Assembly: GCA_011009095.1 (NCBI GenBank) | Contig: VTPC01003830.1 | Coordinates: forward strand, 62,001 to 126,000 | DNA: 64,000 bases | DNA from: Ignelater luminosus | Lineage: Eukaryota > Arthropoda > Insecta > Coleoptera > Elateridae | Direction: 5' to 3' | Shown: piece by piece, positions 12,301-24,212 of the stretch | Layout: each line of letters opens with the position of its first letter | Numbering within the stretch: the first letter of the stretch is position 1 | Notes under the pieces: generated by a model | The model's input: the letters and a program-made list of their open reading frames with translations, nothing else | What the model was told of the DNA's origin: nothing | Databases searched by the model: none | Position numbers and translations under genes: made by a program

Positions 12301-15300
12301 TAATAAGAACGAGACAGGCTGCGCTAGAGGTAGATACAATCGTCCCAAAACGGTTTATTTAAAAAGGACCGACGGTGCTCGCGGCAAAAAGGATCGACGA
12401 GCCTAAAATTTCAGTCTTTTTGTTATGGACTAGAGGCCCCAGAAGAAACATAACATTAGGCAGGTCTTTCTTCGTGGAATTCACGGGGCAAAGGATCCTT
12501 ACAATGCAAAATCAGAATTGCAAATGAAGAAATGCAGTCGCAGACGAGATTAATGCAATCTTCGAAATTGCTATTAGTTGCCGCGATTCCAATTAAAATA
12601 ACTCCTTTTTACTGATTTTAAACGCTTATGCCGTTTGTTTATTGACACGAAGAACGCATTTTCTACATGCCAATTATTTTTAAAAGTGAAATGCACGATT
12701 TGAAAATCCTTATTATTAGATTATTAAACTTCTTCGTATGTACAAAAAGAGAAATCTTATTTTAAGTCGATGCACCAAAAAGTTTGAGAAATGTTTACCC
12801 TCGGTAGACCTGAGCAAATATTTATATTACATAATTTTAACACGACTTCAACTGGGTCCCAGCAACTTTACATACACATTAAAACTTTGTGTAGTTTTGA
12901 CAAACCAGCCTGCTGCCTGCCTATTTACTAAACCTTATTTTCTTTATTTTTATACTTCTCTAACACGGCTTCAACAGGAAGACAGGAAATTTTATCTGTG
13001 GTTTAATGGTTAATGTTGAATTTCTCAGAAAAGTTCGCAAATGTTCGACAGATGTGTAAATTTTGTTTGTTAGTCAATGAATGCCCTACCAAGTTTCAGA
13101 TAAGGTTTCTTTAAATATTTGAATATTGATTTATGTTCAGTGATAATATGAGTTGATTATGATTTTCTATTTCCTTGTTGGCGATTAAAATAGTATTTTT
13201 TTATTTCTAATTAAGAAAGATGATCATCAATTTTTTTATCTCGTCTTCAAACAACAAAAGAAACTGGAAGTTTATGAACTTACCGAATACCTCACAACTG
13301 AACAAGGACAAAAATTAAAGTGCTTACCTGTAACAAACAAAAACAGACAATTAATATTTTATTCAGAGGATACAACACAAAAGCGAAAAAACAGGTTTAA
13401 GGTTCATTATTTAAACTGATTTTCTTATAAAAAATTACGTTCCACTTCAGTTCTGAAGAGGAGAAAAAACAAACAACGTATCTCATTAGACAAACACTAT
13501 AATAAAAGAAATACAAAATCAAGTTGGATTACAGAAATACATGTATTATGAAAACTTGCATGGCCTCGTTTACAATTTAAGTTATACCCGATGCCTCGAA
13601 ATATAGAAAACAAGCACGCTATTGAAATGTTACGTGTCAAGTTATCAAATGTATTGAGGATATTATCAAAGGACAAAGTGTTATATATGAGTTATGTAAT
13701 ACGGGGTGTTACATTAGAAAGTTAAGCTTTGTTGAAACCTTGTTACACTATTGATTTAAGTTAAATACACATAATAAGTATCTTTACATTAAACATTATT
13801 TATTTTGAATTTGCGAAATCATCCGAACTATTAAAAACTTCTACTTTAAAAAAATTTTATAAACCAAGCAAAATAAAATGCAGGCAACAAAAATCGGACT
13901 TTTGTAAATTCTACCAAAAAAATCATTAAATCAGCAATAATGAAGAGAATAACATCTAGGCAATAATTGGTACTTTTACTGGAGTGCTGCAATGTTTTCT
14001 TGAGACTTTCAATACTCAGCCCTTCAAAAGCTCGCTTCTTGATATCATTAGGTGCATTATTTGAAGAGACAATTACAGTTTCCTTTCTGAAAAGATACAA
14101 AAATTCCCTGACTCACATTTTTTGCACGGACATAAATACCTTTTTGAAGCTATTAAACGCTAATCAACAGCCATTTTGTATAAGATATGTTAATATTGCC
14201 GCCGACTTGTTTACTTGAACTTTCCACCCAATGAGTAAATACGACAATTTTTTTTTTTTTTGAAAAACTAACCGACTTGAATTGGTTTTGTAAATTATGT
14301 ATATCTTCTAGTAGATGAACTTTTAACTAAACATACATAGAGCCTCGAAATTCATTAAATTCGCCACTTTTATGTTAATTCTGTAAGGTACTATAAAACC
14401 ACATAAACCTCAATCAAGAATACATATTTGCATCTTCATTCTCGCAATGCAAGACTAATAGATTTCCAGTTGACATTGAGGTCTGTGCAAAAAAGCAGAC
14501 TACATACATATGTAAATGTATATGTAATCGACATGTCAAAATCAGCAAGTGATAAAGAAAGTGAGTTTGAGTATGCACAAATGAAAAAAAATAGTTTCCA
14601 AGGTTTTTTTAAACAAAATAAAAGCTTTCCCAGGTCTTAATATTAGACTTCCTGACAGTCAAAGATTTTTGTTGAATTCCCCGACTTTTAGAGATAGTTA
14701 AAAATTTCGTTTCAGGTGAAGGGAAATCCTACTTTAAAGACCATTGTATTGGCATTCTGTTTCAATTCAATTACCGCACGGACGGTTAAAGTAATTTTGT
14801 CAAGAATAACCAGTATAATTTTCCTTGAAAAATTTCAAAAGTCTAGAAGCTACTATACACTTCAACTCTTGAATTAGATAACAGACTACAAAGATGATTA
14901 TCAAACAGAGTAAAACAACGAAAAAAAGGCCTAAAGAAAGAAATTGGAAGCACTAGAGTTTAGGAAATCAACAGTGAAACTGAGCAATTTCAAGTTTTAC
15001 ATTTGTACAAAACAGAAACTTCTCTAGAAGACACCCAAATTATGTGATTCATGAAAGTAATATCACAAATTAATTAGAAAAAGCTAAGACTTTCCAAAAT
15101 ATCACCACCAAGATATCCTATGGATTGAGTAGAGAATTGTTTCCTTTGAAGATGCTTAGTTCTATGCTTCTTTTACTCTTTTGCACATTCAAGATATGGT
15201 GGCATTGGACATCACAAAAAATTAGATTGTCATTTTATGATTATCATAGTTATATAAAACAAGACCTTTTTAGCATACAATTTGTCCAAATTAGAAAATA

Positions 15301-16550
15301 AAAATTTTTAAAAGTAATTCTAAATTTTGATATAGTACTTATTAGCTAGGTAACATCATACTTTTGTTATTGGAAACCAGTGATAAAATGTTTCATCTAA
15401 TTATTAAGATATCAATAGAAGCAATAGGCACAAGAAGCAAATTACATTTATCATTTAAGAATTATATTAAACATTAATTACTTAAGTACGCCGTGTCACA
15501 CGAACTGGTATTGTTTGAACATTTTTGCCTTACTTTAAAGAACAATTATAATTACACATTTTATGACACACTAAATTTATAAATCAAAGTCGATAAACTT
15601 GATGTTGTTATGTCTACATACATTTCCATGTAATTTTTCAAATAAAATTTTTTTATTGATTTATTCCTTTTTTTCCTCCTAAACAATATATTATTTTTAA
15701 ATTTAAGATACGAATAAAATTAGCAATAAATTTAAACTCGTTGAGTGGCGTCTGTTCTACATATTCAAAAAAAATTATTTCCCTCCTAATATTCTACTGA
15801 TAAAAATCGTAACAATTATTATGAAACAAGAGTAAGTATATGGCATTCTCGACTAGACATGCAACATACATAAACTCAACATTCCTAAGTGGTTAGTTAG
15901 ATCTTAATTCATTAGCAATTATTATAATACAATGTTTCAATTACTGTAGATACACACATGAACATATGGCTAACATAAAAAATTTAAATTTATATCGAAT
16001 GAAACTCTCACTTACACCAACGCCTTTAGGCAAGGACAACGGACGTATCAAAAGACGCGTGCGTATTTAAAAACGCGATATAACAACCATGTGGTTGTTA
16101 TGAAATTTCTAGAAAAAGTCAACAGCCGTTTGTTCGCTGCATATAATGATGTATTGTATTATCAATGTCAAGGAATCTTTCATATACAGTAATTGCAAAA
16201 TAATATACATTTTATCGTAGTTATTACTGCATCATTTATTGAGTAAGTGAAATCAGAAATCGTGAAGATTCTGTTTGTCAAAACTGAACAAATTTACACA
16301 TGGCCTATTATCTTATCTGTGTAGTTTCTGCTTAAAACTGTAATAACAACCATAGAAACACGAGTTAAGTGTAACCACAGACTGACAGATAACCCTTTTA
16401 TTTGAATGATATAACCACAAACAACAACCTTTAAGAAATGTATCGGTAGGAAATTATTTGCTTTATACGCAAATTTATTAATAAAAGAAAAACAATTAAA
16501 AAAATTCTTTTATAGTACTTTTAACGTTCTTAAATATTTGAAGTGGATAT
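9311..16550. other. AT-rich non-coding DNA
   Basis: Several 60-90-codon frames (for example 10168-10371 and 12738-13013), none with a recognisable domain or splice context. No repeat boundaries seen apart from low-complexity A/T runs. Confidence 0.55.
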
Positions 16551-16560
16551 AATGTGTATA

Positions 16561-16812
16561 CTACAACGGAATCGATGATGAGGACCAGTCGTACCTGCCA
16601 AGCAACCATAACCGGTGGTTGATGGTCGATTCTTCCGACCAGACGGCATCGGGGTGGCAGCTGCGAAACAGACCTCGGGCAAGGGCCTCTCTTTGTGCAG
16701 CTTCATATGGCAGCCTTCCGGCCAGCTGCCGTCGACAAACCCCAGCCAGGCAACTCTGACCCCAATAATCCTCGTATCCTAGGACGCCGCCAACGTTCGA
16801 CACGTTTCCCAT
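16561..16812 (-). CDS. unidentified GC-rich open frame, 83 codons
   Basis: An ATG-initiated frame in a sharply bounded GC-rich island in otherwise AT-rich DNA. Third positions are G/C-rich in this frame, unlike the surroundings. Features: SCLAGVCRRQLAG, an amphipathic EAAQREALARGLF segment, RSCHPDAVWSEE and RLWLLGRYDWSSS before TAG. There is no signal peptide or membrane segment. A CAG/GTACGA donor-like site sits near the 3' end (about 16600), so it could be an exon of a minus-strand gene such as mex-3, a transposon fragment or transferred DNA. Parallel frames on both strands are also partly open, as expected in GC-rich DNA, so coding is unproven. I do not recognise the family. Confidence 0.3.
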   Translation of the reverse strand: MGNVSNVGGVLGYEDYWGQSCLAGVCRRQLAGRLPYEAAQREALARGLFRSCHPDAVWSEESTINHRLWLLGRYDWSSSSIPL

Positions 16813-17819
16813 CGAAAACCAACTCTGAATTTTTTTGGGTCATTAACTTGGGGCACCACTTTGTTACCTACAGACCTTAATAATCTGCCCGATTAAAATT
16901 GTATTAATGTCGATACCCCGAACGACTCTTAAGGAATTTTTGGGCCATTGTCCTTTCGTAGGTTTATAATTAGTTTTGGCGTGCGATCGGATAACAATCC
17001 TGTTGGAACAAAGATAAACCGCAAAGTGGAAAGTAATTGAACATGAAAAGTTAACAGAAAAATACACGAAGAGATTCTTGGAAAATTATGAATGAAACCT
17101 AGTAACAAGAGATTGAAAGTTTAATTTCTGTAAATACCTTGTATTTTTTAAACCAATAATAGGAATGCAGCAAATATAATTATACAATTATGTGTGAATT
17201 TATTTATTAGTTGTTACAAAGAAATTGCAATAACTCTTATTTAATAATGTAGTATTACCTTATATTATTCGGTTATAAATAATTAGTACATACATGAAGT
17301 CACGTATGAAAATTTCTTATACGCCTAAATAACAACGAAAATGTAATATTCTGTAATTTTATGGCATCGAGACTTGAAACACCGAATGATAATCGTAATT
17401 TTGGTGTAATAGAGTAGGCATTATTTCTTTTTTCTATCTTGTACACATTTAGATAAGAAACCATCTTACAATGTTTTACTACGAAAATCCCAAAGACCTC
17501 CCATAAGTACACTTAAAATATCCACTCCACTTAATGCATTTTTTTTATTGCGATTCTACTGAATATTAAATTGCACACATGCTTATTGAAAATTTAAAAA
17601 ATTTTGTTTTCATTATTTTCAAGGACTGCTTTTGAAGTTGCAAAAACACACGGCATATGGCATTTTAAAAAGAATAGGGCATTTATGAGGGTTACCCTCA
17701 AAGCCGGTATGAACTTGTTTGTTAACAAATATTATAAGAAAAGAAAACCTTGAATCAAGTCATACAACAACGAACCATTAAAATTAAACATCTTATAGCA
17801 CGTAATAAGAATAATAAGC

Positions 17820-18290
17820 GGTACTCAGTGACACATGACCGCGGCGAGTGTAACGACTAGCATGTCCGGTGGTCAATGCCTGGGACAATCTAAGCGTTAA
17901 CAGGAAGAAGCGATAACTCTGGGAACACAGCATGGAGAATGACATTCAACAAAATAAGTCGACGACTTAGAATTCGATGTAATTAGGGCATACTCCGTAA
18001 TTTAGTACAACAGGAAGTCGGATAAAGCAAAAAGGTCTCATTTTCCTTAATCGAACAGTTTTATTTACTACTACGTTTTTTAAAGGAATATCCTCAGGTC
18101 AAAGGACTTAAAGGGGAGCTAATGGGCAGGTGTTAGGGGTCGCTTCCGTTAATTTACGCGCCAATAAGAATAATAACCTGACCTTGACAATATGAACATT
18201 TTTTGCTGATGATTCTAGGGGTCACTGTATTCTCTAACCTTGTAAGCGTTTGTTAATAAAGTCATCTCTTGTTTTCTCTCTTAAAGTTCA
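17820..18290. promoter_or_regulatory. GC-richer block with nuclear-receptor-like sites
   Basis: Non-coding. Contains AGGTCAAAGG at 18096-18105 (HNF4/Svp-type half-sites) and TGACCTTGA at 18179-18187, the reverse complement of TCAAGGTCA, a perfect extended half-site for FTZ-F1/ERR monomers. The two lie 74 bp apart. Single motifs of this length occur by chance; the pair within a composition island raises the odds that this is an enhancer. Confidence 0.3.
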
Positions 18291-19316
18291 ACACTTTCTA
18301 GCAACAAGGACAACCTGGTAAATTAGGTAGTTCTAAGCTTATACCAAAGAACTCTTCGACACGAGTGCTCATCCAGCATTACGTTTTTAGTTATGGGTGA
18401 ATTGCATTACGTAAGTTTTCATTTAAGATTAGAATTTCAGGGACGGGATTTTATATATTTTTAAACATTTATTTATAAGATACAATACGTACGTTACACT
18501 ATATTTATAAAATAGTAAGACACGTGATTTACACTTGCAGATATTCCCAGGATTTATATTGTTTGGAGTTCATAGCTCTGTAAATAACACATTTGAGAGT
18601 AAATTGCAGTAATCTTTGTATACTATAATAACAAATATAACTGGACAAAAACTGTAAAATTTGTAGTGTGGCCTGGCATTAAAGTCGCCAATATCAAAAC
18701 TAAAAATATAGACTTCCTGAAATTTGTCATCATCCTTTTAACAATACCAATTTACTAGGGACAATGCATTTAAAAATAAAAACTATTTTAGTTAATTCAT
18801 ATTTTACAACGCTTCAATTATGTTATTACATCATCAATAACAACTTACTACTACACGACACGAGAAAACGTGCTGCTTACGAACTTGTTAATAGATTTAA
18901 CTTCAATTACGTGATAAAAGCAAAAGATCAAGATGTTTTTATAATAATTAAAGTATCCCGCATTTCCTTTAATAAATAAATTCGAATTATTGGAAGTTAA
19001 AAAAATAATAACTATTTGTTGCGATCTGTGGTACACCTTCAGAGCGCTCTAATTGCTGTGTTTGCAATTTCCAACAGCACAGCTAAAAATAAGCTTTAGT
19101 AGGCACACAACTTTTAAGTGGCAAAAATTAAAACTTTCAGGATTATGCCATACTAAAGAAAACTAGACATACTTGCAACTGGTCCGCGTTTTCCAAAGAC
19201 CTTACCTTTCTGAAATGAACAATTCTTTGAAATTTCTGAAAATAGAAACAAAAGGTATTTTTCGATTGTCTCATAAAAACCCACTTGGGTCATTTTTGAA
19301 CTGTGCTGTCTAGATA

Positions 19317-20126
19317 CAGGGTGTTAGTATACTAATAGTACTCCGTGAAACAGGTGATAGGAAGAGTCATTTGAAATAGAAAATTCTAGTCAAAATTGTT
19401 TCTATCTTGCTCCGTTTTCGAGAAAATGTGAAAAACAGCTGGCAACGGCGTCGCACTAAAACCTTGATTATAGCCTTTTGCAAATTTATTTTAGACACTG
19501 CCTAATAAATTACTAAAAAGTTGAGTTCAATTTCCTAAGAAGTTTTACCTGGGATGAATTCTTCCGTCATAAAACCGTAAATAATCTGTTTGTTGTACCT
19601 ACTTAAAAGGGGTGTAGGTTGTTACTTCTTTAAGCAACAGCACAGTATTGTACAAATCCTTTAAAACTAGACTCTTGTAATGTAAATTTACGTAAAATGT
19701 GGTTTTTGTTTAATGCTGGTTTTTATGGAATAATTGAAATAAGTAAATTAAAAAAGTTACTAGTAGCTAAAGAAAATTAAAGAAAGAGAAAGTGTGAAAG
19801 GGAAATTTCCTTTTCAACTAATGCAGAGTTGCCAATTCTCTTAGTAATTTCATTCATGCATTTTGTTCTTTTGTGGCTAAACTAATAAATTTACAAAAAA
19901 AATTTACAATACTTTTTATTGGGCTGGATGAGATCAATCTTCTGAACAAATCTTAAAGTGGAATCTACATTAGTTATTGAATAATAATGTATGAAAGTCT
20001 GGAACTTTATTAATCATTTCTGGGAAAACCGTTGAGATTTGACCATGGTTGTATAAGACTTTTCTGTTTGTATTGATGTCCCCTACCACCAGTTTCTCGG
20101 ACTACTATTAGTTCACTAACACCCTG
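19317..20126. mobile_element. 810-bp MITE with TA target site and ~28-50 bp inverted ends
   Basis: Left end CAGGGTGTTAGTATACTAAT and right end (reverse complement) CAGGGTGTTAGTGAACTAAT match at 25 of 28 bases, and weaker similarity continues to about 50 bp (CCGTGAAACAGGTGATAGGA against CCGAGAAACTGGTGGTAGGG). TA lies directly outside each end (19315-19316 and 20127-20128), as for TA-targeting Tc1/mariner-like or similar transposases. No open frame inside, so it is non-autonomous. The superfamily cannot be fixed by eye. Confidence 0.8.
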
Positions 20127-20274
20127 TATAAACTATTCGCAAAGAAATATTTAATTGTGGTCAAAACCGATAAGCACATTTTTGAAGTGACTCGTAATTC
20201 TATAGCTCAATCTCAACCAGAATGAAGAAATTATGTTCCACCTTCCTGCATCAAGGTTATAAACGTTCATACCA

Positions 20275-20469
20275 ATGACGTTTCCGTACAACAGAAGCAT
20301 TATTACTAATAGGTATACGGAACATTGTTGGAGTTTGAGACACACTCTTCCGAGTTTTCAGACTGGAAATTCTTTTGCAACTATTTTGTCAAGAAATTCA
20401 AAAGTAAGTGTTTCATGGATACCAGATCATCTTGATGTGGTGAAAAAAAATGTAAGCCCAGTTGACTAA
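20275..20469 (+). pseudogene. possible LINE RNase H fragment
   Basis: Open for 64 codons, ending NSKVSVSWIPDHLDV. This resembles the end of the RNase H domain in R1-like LINEs (KVTLxWVPGHSGV), with the catalytic-loop Gly changed to Asp. No other RNase H or RT motif is convincing nearby. It lies immediately right of the 810-bp MITE. Confidence 0.3.
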
Positions 20470-21125
20470 AATTTTCATTAAAAAACTGGTTGTGAGAAAC
20501 TCTGCACCCACTATATAGAAAGAATTTAGATTATTTAGCTAAAGTTAGTTAAACATACAAGATCAAAGTTTGTATTCTATGGTGCAGTCGGCGAATCTGG
20601 AATGATTTCAACTTTCATACTTACTTTTCCAAAACTGTCTAAAGACAATCTCACTTCCAAATTACCTAAACTTTTACAAATTTGCCCATCCAAGATTGTC
20701 AAAATTCAATATTTGTACAATAAAGATCTTTGTTTCAGTATGGGAAGAACAATATGTATGCAATGCAGAAACACACCATCTTGAAGACCAAGGTGCGAAA
20801 GAAATGTTTTCGCAATCATCAGAAAAAAATACAAAGGCAAAATATATGTAACTATTTCTCTAAGTTTCTTTTACTGGTAGTAACATTATCGTGCAAATGA
20901 CATTAGTTACTGTTTATTGCCAAATATTGCCAATAGGTGCACATGATTTAGTACACTGAGAAATCCTTCGGTTTCGGCACTGAAACATTTTTTGCATTTA
21001 GACAAGCCTAAAAGCTGATAGTCAAATCTAGAGGCAGTTACAGCTGTCGAGATACTTCCATTTAAGTACTGTAGGATAAAAAACAAAAAAGGTAACAAAG
21101 CAAGAATCAAAATCCTATTTTAAGA

Positions 21126-21145
21126 ACAATAATAATAATAATAAT
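21126..21145. repeat. (AAT)n microsatellite
   Basis: About six AAT units in AT-rich intronic DNA. Confidence 0.85.
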
Positions 21146-22734
21146 ACGAATTTTATCATCACAGCAAAAGCATTTAAAATATAAATATATTGTTGGTGCC
21201 AACCTTAAGCACAACTATATTTAACTTAATGAAGTAACAGAATCCCAAGAACCTCAAGCATGATGTTCTTGCATTAAAGACAAAGCAATTACAGTCTGGC
21301 AATCCTTTCTATCCTCCTTTTTAATTAAGCACTAAACAGAACTCTAATTTTAATTGGGATATTTATAGGCAATTTTATTATCTCCTTTGTTAAAGCAACC
21401 TTTTCAACAAATTATATCTGTAAGTTGTTTATTTATCAAAAAAAAATTGACTAGAGATTAAAATCTAGCTATCAAGGAAATTTACATATCGAGTTTGAAA
21501 TATATTAACTGGACAAGAGATTAAATTTTGATTACAGAAAGAACTTAAAAGACGGTATTTGCTATTAAAGAATATTTGAAAAGCTTGGTTGAAAAAACGC
21601 ACATCCAAAAGTTACAAATCATGTAGCAGACGAAAGCTAGGTACATAAATAGAAAACGAGTTTATTATGAATGTTGTAAACTTTCTAACAAAGGATGATT
21701 AACAAAAAGTAAATAACAAATTAAGGTAACAATAAATTAATCACTGATATAAAGATAAAATGGTAGCAGAAAATATTTATATTTAAAGTGTAAAGAAAGA
21801 ACATAAAAGACCAAGTAGCAAACCTTTTTTGAAGTGGGTATCTCAATACAAAATCTTAAAAAACAAAAATTTTGTATCTTCCAGTTTTAATACATTCCAA
21901 TTAATTAAATCACTACACCATTTGTTTGTTTTTTGACCACAAAATAAAATAAGACGCGAATAACCATTAACATTGGACTTATTCCAATCTACGAGGTCTT
22001 GTTTATAAATGTGTAACTATTTAAATTTTAACGTAAGATGATCAGCAGTATAAACGAAATTCTAAGGGCATTTGGAGTTTTACAATTTCCAGTTTATAAA
22101 AATAATATTATAAAACACACCACGGGTCAGAAATTTTTATTGAACAGCCATGTGACGTGCCAAAAAAAAACCTGACAGTTAATCCACTATGATACTCATC
22201 TTTTTGTACAACTGAAAACGAAAGAATTCCGAGTGACTTGTTTCTCAATTATTAAAAATAGATTTGGCTCCCAATATTTAACAAAAAATTAATTATGAAC
22301 AATTTTCAAATTGTGTCGTTTTTTAATCCGGATTTTTTACCCAACATATCCTGTAAATACAACGATTAATTTCTGTCTGACCAACCGAACCAAGTTTACA
22401 TCATTCTGTCTTAAGCTCATTTATATTAAGTTTAATAGTGTTCGGTTAACTCGGTTGTTGTGTAATGACTTCATGTATAAAATATTTGGGCATTGACACC
22501 ACTCGAGCGTGCGATAATATTTAAATAAGTTGTTTTGTCTACTTTAATATTAAAAATATGGAAATTTATAATTAGTTGATTTTATTTAAAAGAAGATGCT
22601 AGAGGCACTCGTGTTCCATATTAAAAACTAAACTGTTTCCCCTTTTGCTTTTAAATTATATGGCACATAACATCTACTTAACCCCACAACATTAACAATT
22701 TTGAAAATATCTAAAGATAACTGCTCACAGTTTT

Positions 22735-22940
22735 GTCTAGTACGGAGGCGGCGGTATGTGGCAACTTCCGTGGAAGATCTAAAGTTCTCACCAGTTCAAA
22801 ACACTTTTTTTGTGGCTCGAGGTTGGGTCCGGAAACTGAACACAGGTACGCGCATTCAAACGAGGAGGCTCGAGAGTCCCAACCTTGATCATTTGATTAA
22901 ATTTAAAATTGACCTCCACGGCAAGTTATTGTTTAGATGA
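22735..22940. promoter_or_regulatory. GC-richer block, possible regulatory element or relic exon
   Basis: About 200 bp of balanced composition, open on the plus strand for 79 codons (22701-22940) as a consequence. The translation (Arg-rich, RRRRYVATSVEDLKFSP) matches nothing I know. Confidence 0.2.
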
Positions 22941-24132
22941 TATCTGACAAAAACCCTGAAGGTTAGCAGTCTATAAAATCAAGCGGTATAGATAAAAAGT
23001 AATAAGTAAGTGCCAGGTATGAAAGATAAGTGGGATTGCAGAAAGTGAATTACGCGGCATCATTTGTGAAAAATAATTTAAACTGAAATAACCTACCGCA
23101 GACTCGATCTTATTGACCGAAGTGACATTTATGACCATTTTATGGTTATTAGTTTACTTATATTGTAACTGAATGGGAACACTGATTTCTTCTTATTGAT
23201 GTTGCTCACAAAATACAAATGACTGAGGCACCATGTTTTGTTGGCATACAAAACGATTACAAAGTATCGTGTTACGTTATATGATTTTTCTGACCTGCAT
23301 TTGCATATCATTGAACTCCCATAACAAAATATAATTGCTTTTAGATCCGACACTATGAAAAATGTCTTGTGGAAAGAAACATGAAATAATAAGGAAGAGG
23401 GACTGTCTACTTACATACGTGTAGAGAATTTTTTAAACTTTTCAAAGGAAAAAAGGTTTCAGTCGAACTAAAACCTAATGAAAATTACAATGTAAACCAA
23501 AATCAGAAAATTGCAAAGAAAAACAAATAAAACAATTTATTGTAACATATATCAGTCAATCTTCTGATAGTAAGAACGATCAACTCGAATCGAAAAACAA
23601 GATAATCTCAAGTTCAATCAGTTTGCTGATAGAAGTTCCATTTCTTGACAAAACAATATATTTTCATAACTTAGGAGAATTTCAGTTATGGGAGGTGCTA
23701 TTCTGGTCAATGCAGTAAACTATACCTTTCCCGCCTCAATTTGAAGTTGATTGGTCCCATAATAGATTTGGCACTTTAAAAAGTAATGTTTTTCGCTAAC
23801 CTCGTCAAACTATCAAAGAATGTAACCGAAACTAACGATTTACAACATTCAAATCAGCCGATAAAACCCATCTATTCGGCAGTTTCCAAAAAAAAACCAA
23901 CCTTAAGAAGTCAATTTGCACGAAAGGAATGCTACAATAAAGCTTAGTAGATCAATACCTACCATCAAAATCTGATGATGTGTTTTGATTACTTAAAGAG
24001 AGCAAACCTTCTATGCCTAAGATACATGGAACTCCCAACCAAAGGATTATCATGGCATTTTCTTAAAATGATTTCGAGGCTTCTTTAGTTGGTCAGAGAA
24101 ACATCATGTCTGAAACTAGATTAGGTCCAATC

Positions 24133-24212
24133 AATTTCAAATCGAGACTAATCAACTTGACATTGAGTTCAGATTAGTCTCACTTTTAAAGTTGATTAGT
24201 CCAACTTGAAAT
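24133..24212. repeat. ~80-bp imperfect palindrome
   Basis: Inner arms GACTAATCAACTT (24146-24158) and AAGTTGATTAGTC (24189-24201) are perfect reverse complements. Outer arms ATTTCAA / TTGAAAT extend the pairing, and the loop itself carries AGATTAGTCTC, which can pair with the left arm too. Could be a tiny foldback element or the remnant of a MITE. Confidence 0.7.
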
